Below are positions 1 through 7,718 of a DNA stretch of 38,953 nucleotides, piece by piece. The notes under the pieces are model-generated. The model was not told the DNA's origin and made no database searches. It saw only the letters and a list, made by a program, of their open reading frames with translations. The DNA is taken from the NCBI RefSeq assembly GCF_003231305.1, contig NZ_QKVM01000060.1, positions 1 to 38,953 of the forward strand, in the 5' to 3' direction. The position numbers and the translations under genes are program-made. How positions within the stretch are numbered: position 1 is the stretch's first letter; every line of letters begins with the position of its first letter. This stretch comes from Pseudomonas sichuanensis (lineage in GTDB: Bacteria > Pseudomonadota > Gammaproteobacteria > Pseudomonadales > Pseudomonadaceae).

Positions 1-1
1 C

Positions 2-28
2 AAAAAAGGCGCCCACAAGGGACGCCTT
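2..28 (-). terminator. Rho-independent terminator of rpmE
   Basis: Read on the minus strand, AAGGCG(T)CCC pairs with GGGCGCCTT around a TTGT loop and is followed at once by a run of six T. It lies about 45 bases after the rpmE stop codon, so it most likely ends the rpmE transcript. One base (position 22) is bulged. Confidence 0.8.
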
Positions 29-71
29 CTTCTGCAACAGTGCGAACCCCGAAGGCTTCGCCATGCGCATC

Positions 72-287
72 TTACTTCTTGGCACCGAACATGCCGAAGC
101 GGTCGGCGAACTTCTGTACGCGACCACCGGTGTCCAGGACTTTCTGCTTACCGGTGTAGAACGGGTGGCACAGGTTGCAAACGTCGATCGCCAGGACGCT
201 GCCCATGGTCGAACGGGTTTCAAACTTGTTGCCGCAGCTGCAGGTGACTGCAACTACTTCGTAGTTCGGATGAATATCTGCTTTCAT
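72..287 (-). CDS. rpmE: 50S ribosomal protein L31 (zinc-binding C+ type)
   Basis: A 71-residue protein starting MKADIHPNYE, the usual N-terminus and length of bacterial L31, a component of the 50S subunit near the central protuberance. Four cysteines (16, 18, 37, 40, in CSC and CNLC) form the zinc site, so this is the zinc-containing C+ paralogue rather than the zinc-free YkgM type. The start at 287 is chosen because GAGGAAG sits just upstream and the 12 extra residues of the longer reading frame are not L31-like. It is transcribed away from priA, has its own promoter at 358-385 and ends at a hairpin terminator. Confidence 0.97.
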   Translation of the reverse strand: MKADIHPNYEVVAVTCSCGNKFETRSTMGSVLAIDVCNLCHPFYTGKQKVLDTGGRVQKFADRFGMFGAKK

Positions 288-357
288 GGTCACTTCCTCG
301 AGCTGCGTGCCGCCACCCAACACCTATTGTTGAATACCGCACGTAATTAGGCGGCGA

Positions 358-385
358 ATAATACCAGAGCACGGGGCCAGCGCAA
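358..385 (-). promoter_or_regulatory. Predicted sigma-70 promoter of rpmE
   Basis: On the minus strand a TTGCGC -35 box and a TATTAT -10 box are separated by 16 bases, about 70 bases before the rpmE start. This is the best sigma-70 match between rpmE and priA. Not shown experimentally; based on spacing and consensus only. Confidence 0.6.
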
Positions 386-456
386 GTTGTCGCTTGCACC
401 GACCGTCGTCTGCTAGGCTCGCCTGATTTGTGAAACGCCCTCCAGAGACCTTCCGC

Positions 457-2676
457 GTGTCCGACGTCATCCTGCGCCTTGCCCTGCCCTCGCCCCTGCG
501 TCGCCTGTTCGACTACCGGGCCACCGCAAGCATGGCGCGCCAGGCCCTGACCCCCGGCATGCGCTTTCGCGTGCCGTTCGGCCGCCGGGAAATGATCGGC
601 GTGCTGGTGGAGGTGGCCGACAAAAGTGAAGTGCCGGCGGACAAGCTCAAGCCCGCCAGCGCCTTGCTCGACCCGGTCTCGCCACTGCCACCGGCGCTGT
701 TCAAGCTGTGCCTGTGGACGGCGCAGTACTACCAGCACAGCCTGGGCGACACCCTGAACTGGGCGCTGCCCACCCTGTTGCGCCAGGGCGAGCCGGCCGA
801 AGTGCGGCAGGAGCGCTTCTGGCATGTCGCCGCCGGGGCGCGCCTGGAAGACCCGCGCATTGCCCGCGCGCCGCGCCAGCGCGAGGCCCTGAAGACGCTT
901 TCGCAGCACCCGCACGGCGTGGCCCACAGCCTGCTGAGCAAGCTCGGCCTGAACAAGGACAGCCTCGACCTGCTGCTGGCCAAGGAGCTGGTCGAGGTCG
1001 AAACCCGCCGCCACCTGCCAGCCGCCCGTCACGAGCACTGGCTGGCCCAGCCGGAGCTGCCGCTCAACGAAGAACAGCGCGCCGCCTTCGAGGCCGTGCG
1101 CTCGGGCTTCGGCGCCTTCCACGCGTTCCTGCTGGCCGGCGTCACCGGCAGCGGCAAGACCGAGGTCTACCTGCAACTGATCCGCGAAACCCTGGAGGCC
1201 GGCAAACAGGCGCTGATCCTGATTCCCGAGATCAACCTCGGCCCGCAGACCTTGCAGCGCTTCGAGCAACGCTTCAACGCACGTATCGCCCTGCTGCACT
1301 CGGCAGTAGGCGACCGCGAGCGCCTGGACGCCTGGCTGGCGGCTCGCGATGGCGAAGCGGACATCATCATCGGCACCCGTTCGGCACTGTTCACGCCAAT
1401 GAAGAACCCAGGGCTGATCATCATCGACGAGGAGCACGACGGCTCCTATAAACAGCAGGAAGGCCTGCGCTACCACGCCCGCGACCTGGCGGTGGTGCGC
1501 GCGCACCAGGAGAACATCCCGATCCTGCTGGGCTCGGCCACCCCGTCGCTGGAGAGCCTGCACAACGCCCACAGCGGCCGCTACGGCCTGCTGCGCATGA
1601 ACCAGCGTGCCGGCGGTGCGCGCGCACCGCGCTTCCTGCGCCTGGACGTGCGCAGCCTGCCACTGGACAGCGGCATCAGCGGCCCACTGCAGCAAGCGAT
1701 CCGCCAGACCCTGGAAGCCGGCCAACAGGTGCTGGTGTTCCTCAACCGTCGCGGCTTCGCCCCAACCCTGCTGTGCCACGACTGCGGCTGGCTTTCGGAA
1801 TGCCCGCGCTGCGACGCGCGCATGACCGTGCACCAGCGCTCCGCCGTGCTGCGCTGCCACCACTGCGGTTACGACGAGCGCCTGCCGCTGCAGTGCCCGC
1901 AATGCGCCCACGTCGACCTGCGCCCGGTAGGTGCCGGCACCGAACGTGCCGAAGAACGCCTGAAGGTGCTGTTCCCCGACTACCCGATCCTGCGCGTGGA
2001 CCGCGACAGCACCTCGCGCAAGGACGCCATGCACAACCTGTTCACCACCATCCAGCGCGGCCAGCCGAGCATCCTGGTCGGCACCCAGATGCTGGCCAAG
2101 GGGCACCACTTCCCACGGGTGACCCTGGTGGCGATCCTCGATGCCGACGGCGGGCTGTTCTCCGGCGACTTCCGCGCCAGCGAGCGCATGGCCCAGCTGA
2201 TCGTGCAGGTGGCGGGCCGCGCCGGGCGCGCCGAAGAGCCGGGCAAGGTCATCGTGCAGACCCACCTGGCCGACCATCCGTTGCTGGTGCAACTGACCGA
2301 ACAGGGCTACTTCGCCTTTGCCGAACAGGCCCTGAGCGAGCGCCGCGCCGCCGGCCTGCCGCCGTTCGCCCACCTGGCCCTGCTGCGCGCCGATGCGCAC
2401 AAGCCCGGCCAGGCCGAAGGCTTCCTCGACGAAGCCTGCGCCGCCGCCGAGCGCGTGCTGGCCGAACAGGGCCTGCATGGCATCGAGCTGCTGGGCCCGG
2501 TGCCCGCGCCCATGGAGCGACGAGCGGGGCGATTCCGCGCGCAACTGTTGCTCCAGGCCAATGCCCGGGCTCAGTTGCATCGACTGATCAGCGCCTGGTT
2601 GCTAGTGTTGGAGCAGATGCCGTCCGGGCGGCAAGTGCGCTGGTCGCTGGATGTCGACCCGGTGGACCTGTATTGA
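457..2676 (+). CDS. priA: Primosomal protein N' (PriA), replication-restart helicase
   Basis: A 739-residue superfamily 2 helicase that loads the replisome at repaired or stalled forks. Visible landmarks: N-terminal 3'-DNA-binding domain (LALPSPLRRLFDYRA), Walker A GVTGSGKTE at about residues 228-236, Walker B DEEH at 324-327, then an insertion of four CxxC pairs (from about residue 440 to 483: CHDC, CPRC, CHHC, CPQC) that binds two zinc ions and is specific to PriA, followed by helicase motifs IV-VI. I prefer the GTG at 457 because the protein then begins SDVILRLALPSP and has the usual Pseudomonas length; an in-frame GTG at 430 would add nine unlikely residues. It is divergent from rpmE and followed by a REP pair. 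Confidence 0.96.
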   Translation: MSDVILRLALPSPLRRLFDYRATASMARQALTPGMRFRVPFGRREMIGVLVEVADKSEVPADKLKPASALLDPVSPLPPALFKLCLWTAQYYQHSLGDTLNWALPTLLRQGEPAEVRQERFWHVAAGARLEDPRIARAPRQREALKTLSQHPHGVAHSLLSKLGLNKDSLDLLLAKELVEVETRRHLPAARHEHWLAQPELPLNEEQRAAFEAVRSGFGAFHAFLLAGVTGSGKTEVYLQLIRETLEAGKQALILIPEINLGPQTLQRFEQRFNARIALLHSAVGDRERLDAWLAARDGEADIIIGTRSALFTPMKNPGLIIIDEEHDGSYKQQEGLRYHARDLAVVRAHQENIPILLGSATPSLESLHNAHSGRYGLLRMNQRAGGARAPRFLRLDVRSLPLDSGISGPLQQAIRQTLEAGQQVLVFLNRRGFAPTLLCHDCGWLSECPRCDARMTVHQRSAVLRCHHCGYDERLPLQCPQCAHVDLRPVGAGTERAEERLKVLFPDYPILRVDRDSTSRKDAMHNLFTTIQRGQPSILVGTQMLAKGHHFPRVTLVAILDADGGLFSGDFRASERMAQLIVQVAGRAGRAEEPGKVIVQTHLADHPLLVQLTEQGYFAFAEQALSERRAAGLPPFAHLALLRADAHKPGQAEGFLDEACAAAERVLAEQGLHGIELLGPVPAPMERRAGRFRAQLLLQANARAQLHRLISAWLLVLEQMPSGRQVRWSLDVDPVDLY

Positions 2677-2691
2677 GAGATCGAGCGGTCC

Positions 2692-2746
2692 GTGGGAGCG
2701 GGCTTGCCCCGCGATTGAGCCCATCGCGGGGCAAGCCCGCTCCCAC
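2692..2746. repeat. REP-like inverted pair, family 1 (copy 1)
   Basis: Two perfect 24-base arms (2692-2715 and 2723-2746) with core GTGGGAGCGGGCTTGCCCCG are separated by seven bases, so the element can fold into a long hairpin. The same arms recur at 6569-6638 and, partly, at 30808-30880. This is the intergenic REP type abundant in P. putida-group genomes; here it separates priA from the argS promoter. Confidence 0.88.
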
Positions 2747-2773
2747 GCCTGACCAGCGATACCGGCCAAAAGG

Positions 2774-2802
2774 TTGGCAACCCGCCCCCGGCAACGGATA
2801 AT
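2774..2802 (+). promoter_or_regulatory. Predicted sigma-70 promoter of argS
   Basis: TTGGCA (-35) and GATAAT (-10) are separated by exactly 17 bases, about 65 bases before the argS ATG and downstream of the REP pair. It would drive argS and the SPOR-domain gene that follows one base after it. Confidence 0.65.
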
Positions 2803-2865
2803 GCCCAGTTTTTCCACCTGCGCATCGAAGCGCCCCACCGCGCTTGCGGTCGAAAAGAGATCCCC

Positions 2866-4602
2866 ATGAAAGACACCATTCGCCAGCTGATCCAGCAAGC
2901 CCTCACCCAACTCGTCGCCGACGGTGTGCTGCCTGAAGGGCTGACGCCGGCGATCCAGGTGGAAAACGCCCGGGACAAGACCCACGGCGACTTCGCCAGC
3001 AACATCGCCATGATGCTGGCCAAGCCGGCCGGCATGAAGCCGCGCGATTTGGCTGAAAAGATCATTGCAGCCCTGCCGGCCAGCGCCGACATCAGCAAGG
3101 CCGAGATCGCCGGCCCCGGCTTCCTGAACTTCTTCCAGAACACCGACGCCCTGGCCAACCGCCTCGACGCCGCCCTGGCCGACGACCACCTGGGCGTACG
3201 CAAGGCCGGCCCGCTCGAGAAAGTCGTGATCGACATGTCGGCGCCGAACCTGGCCAAGGAGATGCACGTCGGCCATCTGCGTTCGACCATCATCGGCGAC
3301 AGCGTCGCCCGCGTGCTGGAGTTCCTCGGCGACAACGTCATCCGCCAGAACCACGTCGGCGACTGGGGCACCCAGTTCGGCATGCTGATGGCCTACCTGC
3401 AGGAAAACCCGATCACCAGCGACGAGCTGTCGGACCTGGAGAACTTCTACCGCGCGGCGAAGAAGCGCTTCGACGAGTCCGAGGAGTTCGCCACCCGCGC
3501 CCGCGGCCTGGTGGTCAAGCTGCAGGCCGGCGACCCCGAGTGCCTGGCGCTGTGGACGCGCTTCAAGGACATCTCGCTGTCCCACTGCCAGAAGACCTAC
3601 GAACTGCTCAACGTCAAGCTGACCATGGCTGACGTGATGGGCGAGAGCGCCTACAACGATGACCTGGCGAATGTGGTCGCCGACCTCAAGGCCAAGGGCC
3701 TGCTGGTGGAGAACCAGGGCGCCCAGTGCGTGTTCCTCGACGAATTCAAGAACGCCGAGGGCGACCCGCTGCCAGTGATCGTGCAGAAGGCCGACGGCGG
3801 CTACCTGTACGCCACCACCGACCTGGCCGCCGTGCGCTACCGCAGCAACAAGCTGCAGGCTGATCGCGCCCTGTACTTCGTCGACCAGCGCCAGGCCCTG
3901 CACTTCAACCAGGTGTTCGAAGTGGCCCGCCGCGCCGGCTTCGTCGGCCACCCGATGCAGATGGAGCACATGGGCTTCGGCACCATGAACGGCGCCGACG
4001 GCCGCCCGTTCAAGACCCGCGATGGCGGCACCGTCAAGCTGATCGACCTGCTCACCGAGGCCAAGGAGCGCGCCTATGCGCTGGTCAAGGAGAAGAACCC
4101 GAGCCTGGCCGAGGACGAGCTGCGCAAGATCGGTGAAGTGGTGGGCATCGGTGCAGTGAAATACGCCGACCTGTCCAAGCACCGCACCAGCGACTACAGC
4201 TTCAACTTCGAGCTGATGCTCAACTTCGAAGGCAACACCGCGCCCTACCTGCTGTACGCCTACACCCGTGTGGCCGGCGTGTTCCGCAAGCTCGGCAAGG
4301 GCTTCGACGAGGTGGACGGCAAGATCGTGCTGCAGGCTGCCCACGAGCAGGACCTGGCCGCGCGCCTGGCGCAGTTCGGCGAAATTCTCAACAATGTCGC
4401 CGACAAAGGCACCCCGCACGTACTGTGCAGCTACCTGTACGACCTCGCTGGCCTGTTCTCCAGCTTCTACGAGAACTGCCCGATCCTCACCGCCGAGACC
4501 CCGGAGCAGCAACAGAGCCGTCTGCGCCTGGCAGCCCTGACCGGCCGCACCCTCAAGCAGGGCCTGGAACTGCTCGGCCTGGAAACCCTGGAGCGTATGT
4601 AA
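2866..4602 (+). CDS. argS: Arginyl-tRNA synthetase
   Basis: A 578-residue class I aminoacyl-tRNA synthetase that charges tRNA-Arg. The HIGH box is HVGH at residues 134-137, preceded by the ArgRS pattern SAPNLAKEMHVGHLRST; the KMSKS loop is the usual degenerate ArgRS form (MNGADGRPFKTR, about 374-385). The N-terminal tRNA-binding domain (about 1-110) and the C-terminal DALR anticodon-binding domain, ending with LLGLETLERM, are both present, so the gene is full length. The next gene starts one base after its TAA stop, indicating a two-gene operon. Confidence 0.98.
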   Translation: MKDTIRQLIQQALTQLVADGVLPEGLTPAIQVENARDKTHGDFASNIAMMLAKPAGMKPRDLAEKIIAALPASADISKAEIAGPGFLNFFQNTDALANRLDAALADDHLGVRKAGPLEKVVIDMSAPNLAKEMHVGHLRSTIIGDSVARVLEFLGDNVIRQNHVGDWGTQFGMLMAYLQENPITSDELSDLENFYRAAKKRFDESEEFATRARGLVVKLQAGDPECLALWTRFKDISLSHCQKTYELLNVKLTMADVMGESAYNDDLANVVADLKAKGLLVENQGAQCVFLDEFKNAEGDPLPVIVQKADGGYLYATTDLAAVRYRSNKLQADRALYFVDQRQALHFNQVFEVARRAGFVGHPMQMEHMGFGTMNGADGRPFKTRDGGTVKLIDLLTEAKERAYALVKEKNPSLAEDELRKIGEVVGIGAVKYADLSKHRTSDYSFNFELMLNFEGNTAPYLLYAYTRVAGVFRKLGKGFDEVDGKIVLQAAHEQDLAARLAQFGEILNNVADKGTPHVLCSYLYDLAGLFSSFYENCPILTAETPEQQQSRLRLAALTGRTLKQGLELLGLETLERM

Positions 4603-4603
4603 C

Positions 4604-5299
4604 TTGGCTGCTGCAAAGAAAAAGCCCGCGCCCAAGCGCGGCGCCAGCCGTCACCAGCCCGCCGCCAAGCAGCCGATCCCGGGCTGGGTGTGGCTGGCGG
4701 TCGGCCTGACCGTCGGCGCCTTCATCGTGTTCCTGATGAAACTCGAACCGGGTGGCGGCGACATCAAGCGCACCAAGCCCGAACAGCAGAAGCCGGAGAA
4801 GGTCGCCGAGGCGAGCAAGACCACCGCACCCACGCCGCAGCAACCGGTGAAGCCGAAGTACGACTTCTACACCCTGCTGCCGGAGTCGGAAGTGATCGTG
4901 CCGCCGGAAGCGGTGCCCGAGAAGACGCCGCCAGTGCCGGCCGTACCAACCACGCCGGTCACTCCGGCGGAAGCGGCCAAGATCGACACCGCCCGTGCCC
5001 AGGCCGCACTGCTGGGGCAAACGCCACCGCCGGCACCACCGGTGATCAAGCCGGCACCGACCACCCAGTTCTTCCTGCAGGCCGGCTCGTTCCGCAAGCA
5101 GGCGGATGCCGACAAGGTCCGCGCGCAGATCATCCTGCTGGGCCAGGCGGTCAAGGTGGAATCGGGGACGGTAAAAGAAGAAACCTGGTACCGCGTGATG
5201 GTCGGGCCGTTCAGCAACCGCGAACAGCTCACCGTGGCGCAGAAACAACTGGCCGGGGCAGGCTTCAGCAACCTGCTGTTGCAACAACGGCGCCAGTAA
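4604..5299 (+). CDS. SPOR-domain inner-membrane protein (FtsN-like)
   Basis: A 231-residue bitopic protein: basic cytoplasmic N-terminus (AAAKKKPAPKRG), one membrane helix at about 27-46 (WVWLAVGLTVGAFIVFLM), a proline/alanine-rich periplasmic linker, and a C-terminal SPOR domain (about 152-231) that in this family binds denuded septal peptidoglycan. This architecture resembles FtsN and the Pseudomonas protein usually found downstream of argS, so a role at the division septum is likely but inferred. The start is TTG, one base after the argS stop, consistent with translational coupling; no in-frame ATG precedes the membrane helix. A strong bidirectional terminator follows. Confidence 0.9.
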   Translation: MAAAKKKPAPKRGASRHQPAAKQPIPGWVWLAVGLTVGAFIVFLMKLEPGGGDIKRTKPEQQKPEKVAEASKTTAPTPQQPVKPKYDFYTLLPESEVIVPPEAVPEKTPPVPAVPTTPVTPAEAAKIDTARAQAALLGQTPPPAPPVIKPAPTTQFFLQAGSFRKQADADKVRAQIILLGQAVKVESGTVKEETWYRVMVGPFSNREQLTVAQKQLAGAGFSNLLLQQRRQ

Positions 5300-5301
5300 C
5301 G

Positions 5302-5339
5302 AAAAAGGCCTTGCCGCGCTGCGCGACAAGGCCTTTTTT
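5302..5339. terminator. Bidirectional terminator between SPOR gene and TM2 gene
   Basis: AAAGGCCTTG and CAAGGCCTTT form the stem with a GC-rich inner loop; T-runs follow on the plus strand and, read the other way, on the minus strand. It ends the argS operon and also the convergent TM2 gene, whose stop codon overlaps the T-run. Confidence 0.8.
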
Positions 5340-5764
5340 CATACCCGGCGACGCTCGGCGTTGACCTGGGAAACCTGGCTGTTGAGTGTCCAGAAGTCGT
5401 ACAGCACACCCAGCAGGAACAGGCCGCCGGTAAACAGGTAGATCAGTGCACTGATCCACTTGCCCTGATACAGACGGTGCACACCGAACACCCCCAGGAA
5501 GGTCAGGAAGATCCACGCCAGGTTGTAATCCACGCCGCCGGACTCGAAGCGCAGATCCGCCTCGCGGTCCATCGACGGGATCAGGAACAGGTCGATCAGC
5601 CAGCCAATCCCCAGCAGCCCCAGGGTGAAGAACCAGATCGTCCCGGTAATCGGCTTGCCGTAGTAGAAACGGTGCGCGCCGGTGAAGCCGAAAATCCACA
5701 ACAGGTAGCCGAGGACCTTGCTGTGGGTGTCGTGCGCAGGCGCACCCTGTTGATAACCATTCAT
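5339..5764 (-). CDS. TM2-domain membrane protein with two tandem TM2 units
   Basis: A 141-residue, almost wholly hydrophobic protein. Residues about 16-65 (KVLGYLLWIFGFTGAHRFYYGK...) form a canonical TM2 unit with G-x-x-G-x-H-x-F-Y; residues about 80-130 (LAWIFLTFLGVFGVHRLYQGKW...) repeat the pattern, so it is a head-to-tail duplication giving about four membrane helices. The family has no established enzymatic role. The start at 5764 is favoured over an upstream in-frame ATG because GAGGG lies just before it and the extra 28 residues are unlike the family. It is divergent from the NlpC/P60 gene, with a perfect inverted repeat in the gap. Confidence 0.88.
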   Translation of the reverse strand: MNGYQQGAPAHDTHSKVLGYLLWIFGFTGAHRFYYGKPITGTIWFFTLGLLGIGWLIDLFLIPSMDREADLRFESGGVDYNLAWIFLTFLGVFGVHRLYQGKWISALIYLFTGGLFLLGVLYDFWTLNSQVSQVNAERRRV

Positions 5765-5798
5765 TCGAAGCCCTCGTGGGTTAGCCGAAAATTTTCTA

Positions 5799-5820
5799 AC
5801 GGAAAATGTGACTTTTCCGT
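5799..5820. promoter_or_regulatory. Perfect inverted repeat between divergent genes, candidate operator
   Basis: ACGGAAAA and TTTTCCGT are perfect 8-base arms around a 6-base centre, 35 bases upstream of the TM2 gene start and about 100 bases upstream of the NlpC/P60 gene. A second palindrome, GAAAATTTTC, lies at 5787-5796. The arrangement fits a dimeric regulator site or an mRNA hairpin; no regulator can be named from the sequence. Confidence 0.4.
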
Positions 5821-5922
5821 GTTGACCCGACATATGGTACGTGGCCAATCGACCAACGGATCAGAATTTGATCAAAAAGCTGTTATAAAGTTGCGCGCCA
5901 ACACCTTATAAGAGCATCAACT

Positions 5923-6561
5923 ATGCCGCCTTTCATCAAGACATGGCTGACCCTCTGCCTTTTATTACCCCTGGCCGCCCACGCCACCAATCGTGAGCAA
6001 CGTCTTCCAAGCGGTTTCACCGGTTACACGAGCAATGCCGACAGCTCGGTGAAACGCGCACCCGTGCAGTACCGCAAGGCCACCCTCAGTGCCCGCCCGA
6101 GCAACGCCACCCAGCGCCAGGCGCTGCAGGCCGTGGCCATGTCGCCCAAGCAGAGCAGCGAAGTGCTCAGCCGCGCCGTGAACGTGCTCGGCACGCCGTA
6201 CCGCTGGGGCGGCAGCAGCCCGAAGAAGGGGTTCGACTGCAGTGGCCTGGTCAAGTACGCCTTCAACGACGTGGCTGACGTCGACCTGCCGCGCACCTCC
6301 AACGCCATGGCCCAGGGCCAGGGTGTGAAGGTGGCCAAGAGTGACCTCAAGCCGGGCGACCTGATTTTCTTCAACATCAAGAGCCGCCGGGTCAATCACG
6401 TGGCCATCTACCTGGGTAACGACCGCTTCATCCACGCGCCGCGCACCGGCAAACGGGTGAGCATCGACAGCCTGGAGAAACCTTACTGGCAGAAGCATTA
6501 CGTCGTGGCCAAGCGCGTTTTGCCCAAGGACCAGCAGGCGCTGGCCCTGGCCAAGCGCTAA
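5923..6561 (+). CDS. NlpC/P60 family peptidoglycan endopeptidase
   Basis: A 212-residue secreted cysteine hydrolase. Residues 1-21 (MPPFIKTWLTLCLLLPLAAHA) look like a Sec signal peptide. The C-terminal NlpC/P60 domain starts near residue 85; the catalytic triad is visible as Cys106 (FDCSGL), His159 (VNHVAIY) and His171 (FIHAPR). Family members cleave the D-Glu to diamino acid bond in peptidoglycan stem peptides. There is no lipobox cysteine, so it is probably periplasmic and soluble rather than lipid-anchored like Spr/MepS. The ribosome binding site is weak, and a REP pair follows the stop. Exact substrate is inferred. Confidence 0.93.
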   Translation: MPPFIKTWLTLCLLLPLAAHATNREQRLPSGFTGYTSNADSSVKRAPVQYRKATLSARPSNATQRQALQAVAMSPKQSSEVLSRAVNVLGTPYRWGGSSPKKGFDCSGLVKYAFNDVADVDLPRTSNAMAQGQGVKVAKSDLKPGDLIFFNIKSRRVNHVAIYLGNDRFIHAPRTGKRVSIDSLEKPYWQKHYVVAKRVLPKDQQALALAKR

Positions 6562-6568
6562 CCCGTCG

Positions 6569-6638
6569 ATCGCGGGGCAAGCCCGCTCCCACAGAGGACG
6601 TGCAAGTTCATTGAGTGGGAGCGGGCTTGCCCCGCGAT
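6569..6638. repeat. REP-like inverted pair, family 1 (copy 2)
   Basis: The arms at 6569-6592 and 6615-6638 are identical in sequence to those of the pair at 2692-2746 but face inwards in the opposite order and are separated by 22 bases. It lies between the convergent NlpC/P60 and PilT-family genes. Confidence 0.88.
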
Positions 6639-6660
6639 TTCGCTCGAGCAGGCAACAACG

Positions 6661-7653
6661 CTAGTCAGTCAGCCCTCTCTGCTTGAGCGCCTGCAACGCC
6701 CCCTCCATCGTGCGCATCCCCAACGCCGCCCCCGCCTGCATCAGCGACTGCACCTGCGCCATGCGCCCCTCGCGAATCAAGTTGCGCACCGCGGGCGTCG
6801 CCACCAGCACCTCCCTTGCCGCCACCCTGCCGCCCCCCATCCGCCTGACCAGCACCTGAGCCACCACCAGGCGCAGCGACTCGGCCAGCATCATGCGCAC
6901 CAGCGGCTTCTCCTCGGCCGCGAACACCTCCACCAGCCGGTCGATGCTGTTCACCGCCGAGCGGGTGTGTACCGTTGCCAGCACCAGATGCCCGGTTTCC
7001 GCTGCGCGCAACGCCAGGCGAATACTCTCCAGATCACGCAGTTCGCCGACCATGATCACATCCGGGTCCTGACGCAAGGCACTGCGCAGCCCCTGGGCGA
7101 AGTCGCGGCTGTGCGCACCGATCTCCCGCTGATTGACCAGGCAACCCTGGCCGCTGTGGATAAATTCGATGGGGTCTTCAAGGGTGATGACCTGCAGCGC
7201 CCGTTCGCGATTGAGCTGATCGAGCAGCGCCGCCAAGGTGCTGGACTTGCCGCTGCCCGTTGGCCCACCCACCAGCACCAGGCCATCCCGGCATTGCGCA
7301 ACGGTTTGATACACATCGTTCAGGTCAAGTTCGTCGAGGCTGGGGACCTGCGCCGGGATCAGCCGTACACTTGCGCCCAAGCCATTGCGCTGGCGGAACA
7401 AGTTCAGGCGCAGGCGCCCCACGCCGGGCAGGCTCAGCGCCAGGTCCAGTTCATCACCGCTCAGCCATTGTCGCCGCTGCCCGCCATCGAGCAAGCCGGC
7501 CATTCCCTCTTCCAGCGCCGCGCACGTCAGCACCGGCAACGCCATGCGCTGCAACGCGCCATCCAGGCGCAACAGCGGTGGCTCGCCCGCGGCCAGGTGC
7601 AGGTCACTGGCGCCCGCAGCCACAGCCCGGGCCAGCAGGTCGGTCACATCCAT
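6661..7653 (-). CDS. pilT: PilT-family type IV pilus retraction ATPase
   Basis: A 330-residue secretion-type ATPase. It shows N-terminal ASDLHL, Walker A GPTGSGKS (130-137), the Asp box ITLEDPIE (about 157-163), Walker B DPDVIMVGE (about 196-204), the His box HLVLATVHT (222-230) and the PilT signature (A)VRNLIRE near residue 290. In type IV pili this hexamer depolymerises the pilin fibre. It is about 14 residues shorter at the C-terminus than the P. aeruginosa protein and diverges at many positions. No pilU is adjacent, unlike P. aeruginosa. The ATG at 7653 is preferred over an in-frame TTG at 7665 because of GGGGAG upstream. Confidence 0.9.
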   Translation of the reverse strand: MDVTDLLARAVAAGASDLHLAAGEPPLLRLDGALQRMALPVLTCAALEEGMAGLLDGGQRRQWLSGDELDLALSLPGVGRLRLNLFRQRNGLGASVRLIPAQVPSLDELDLNDVYQTVAQCRDGLVLVGGPTGSGKSSTLAALLDQLNRERALQVITLEDPIEFIHSGQGCLVNQREIGAHSRDFAQGLRSALRQDPDVIMVGELRDLESIRLALRAAETGHLVLATVHTRSAVNSIDRLVEVFAAEEKPLVRMMLAESLRLVVAQVLVRRMGGGRVAAREVLVATPAVRNLIREGRMAQVQSLMQAGAALGMRTMEGALQALKQRGLTD

Positions 7654-7718
7654 GAGACTCCCCAACGGCCATCAAGCAGGTAGAATGCCGCAGACCTCAC
7701 AGCCGCCGGCGACGATCC

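Noticed and set aside
430..456. GTG at 430 as the priA start
   Set aside because: It adds nine residues not seen in PriA, has no ribosome site and lies only a few bases past a -10-like TAGGCT; 457 gives the usual length.
220..2580. Long minus-strand open frame opposite priA (786 codons)
   Set aside because: It mirrors priA, has low-complexity Gln/Ala/Gly/Val composition and no motifs; long antisense frames are common in GC-rich genes.
2602..4635. Long minus-strand open frame opposite argS (677 codons)
   Set aside because: Same reason: shadow of argS with biased composition and no domain.
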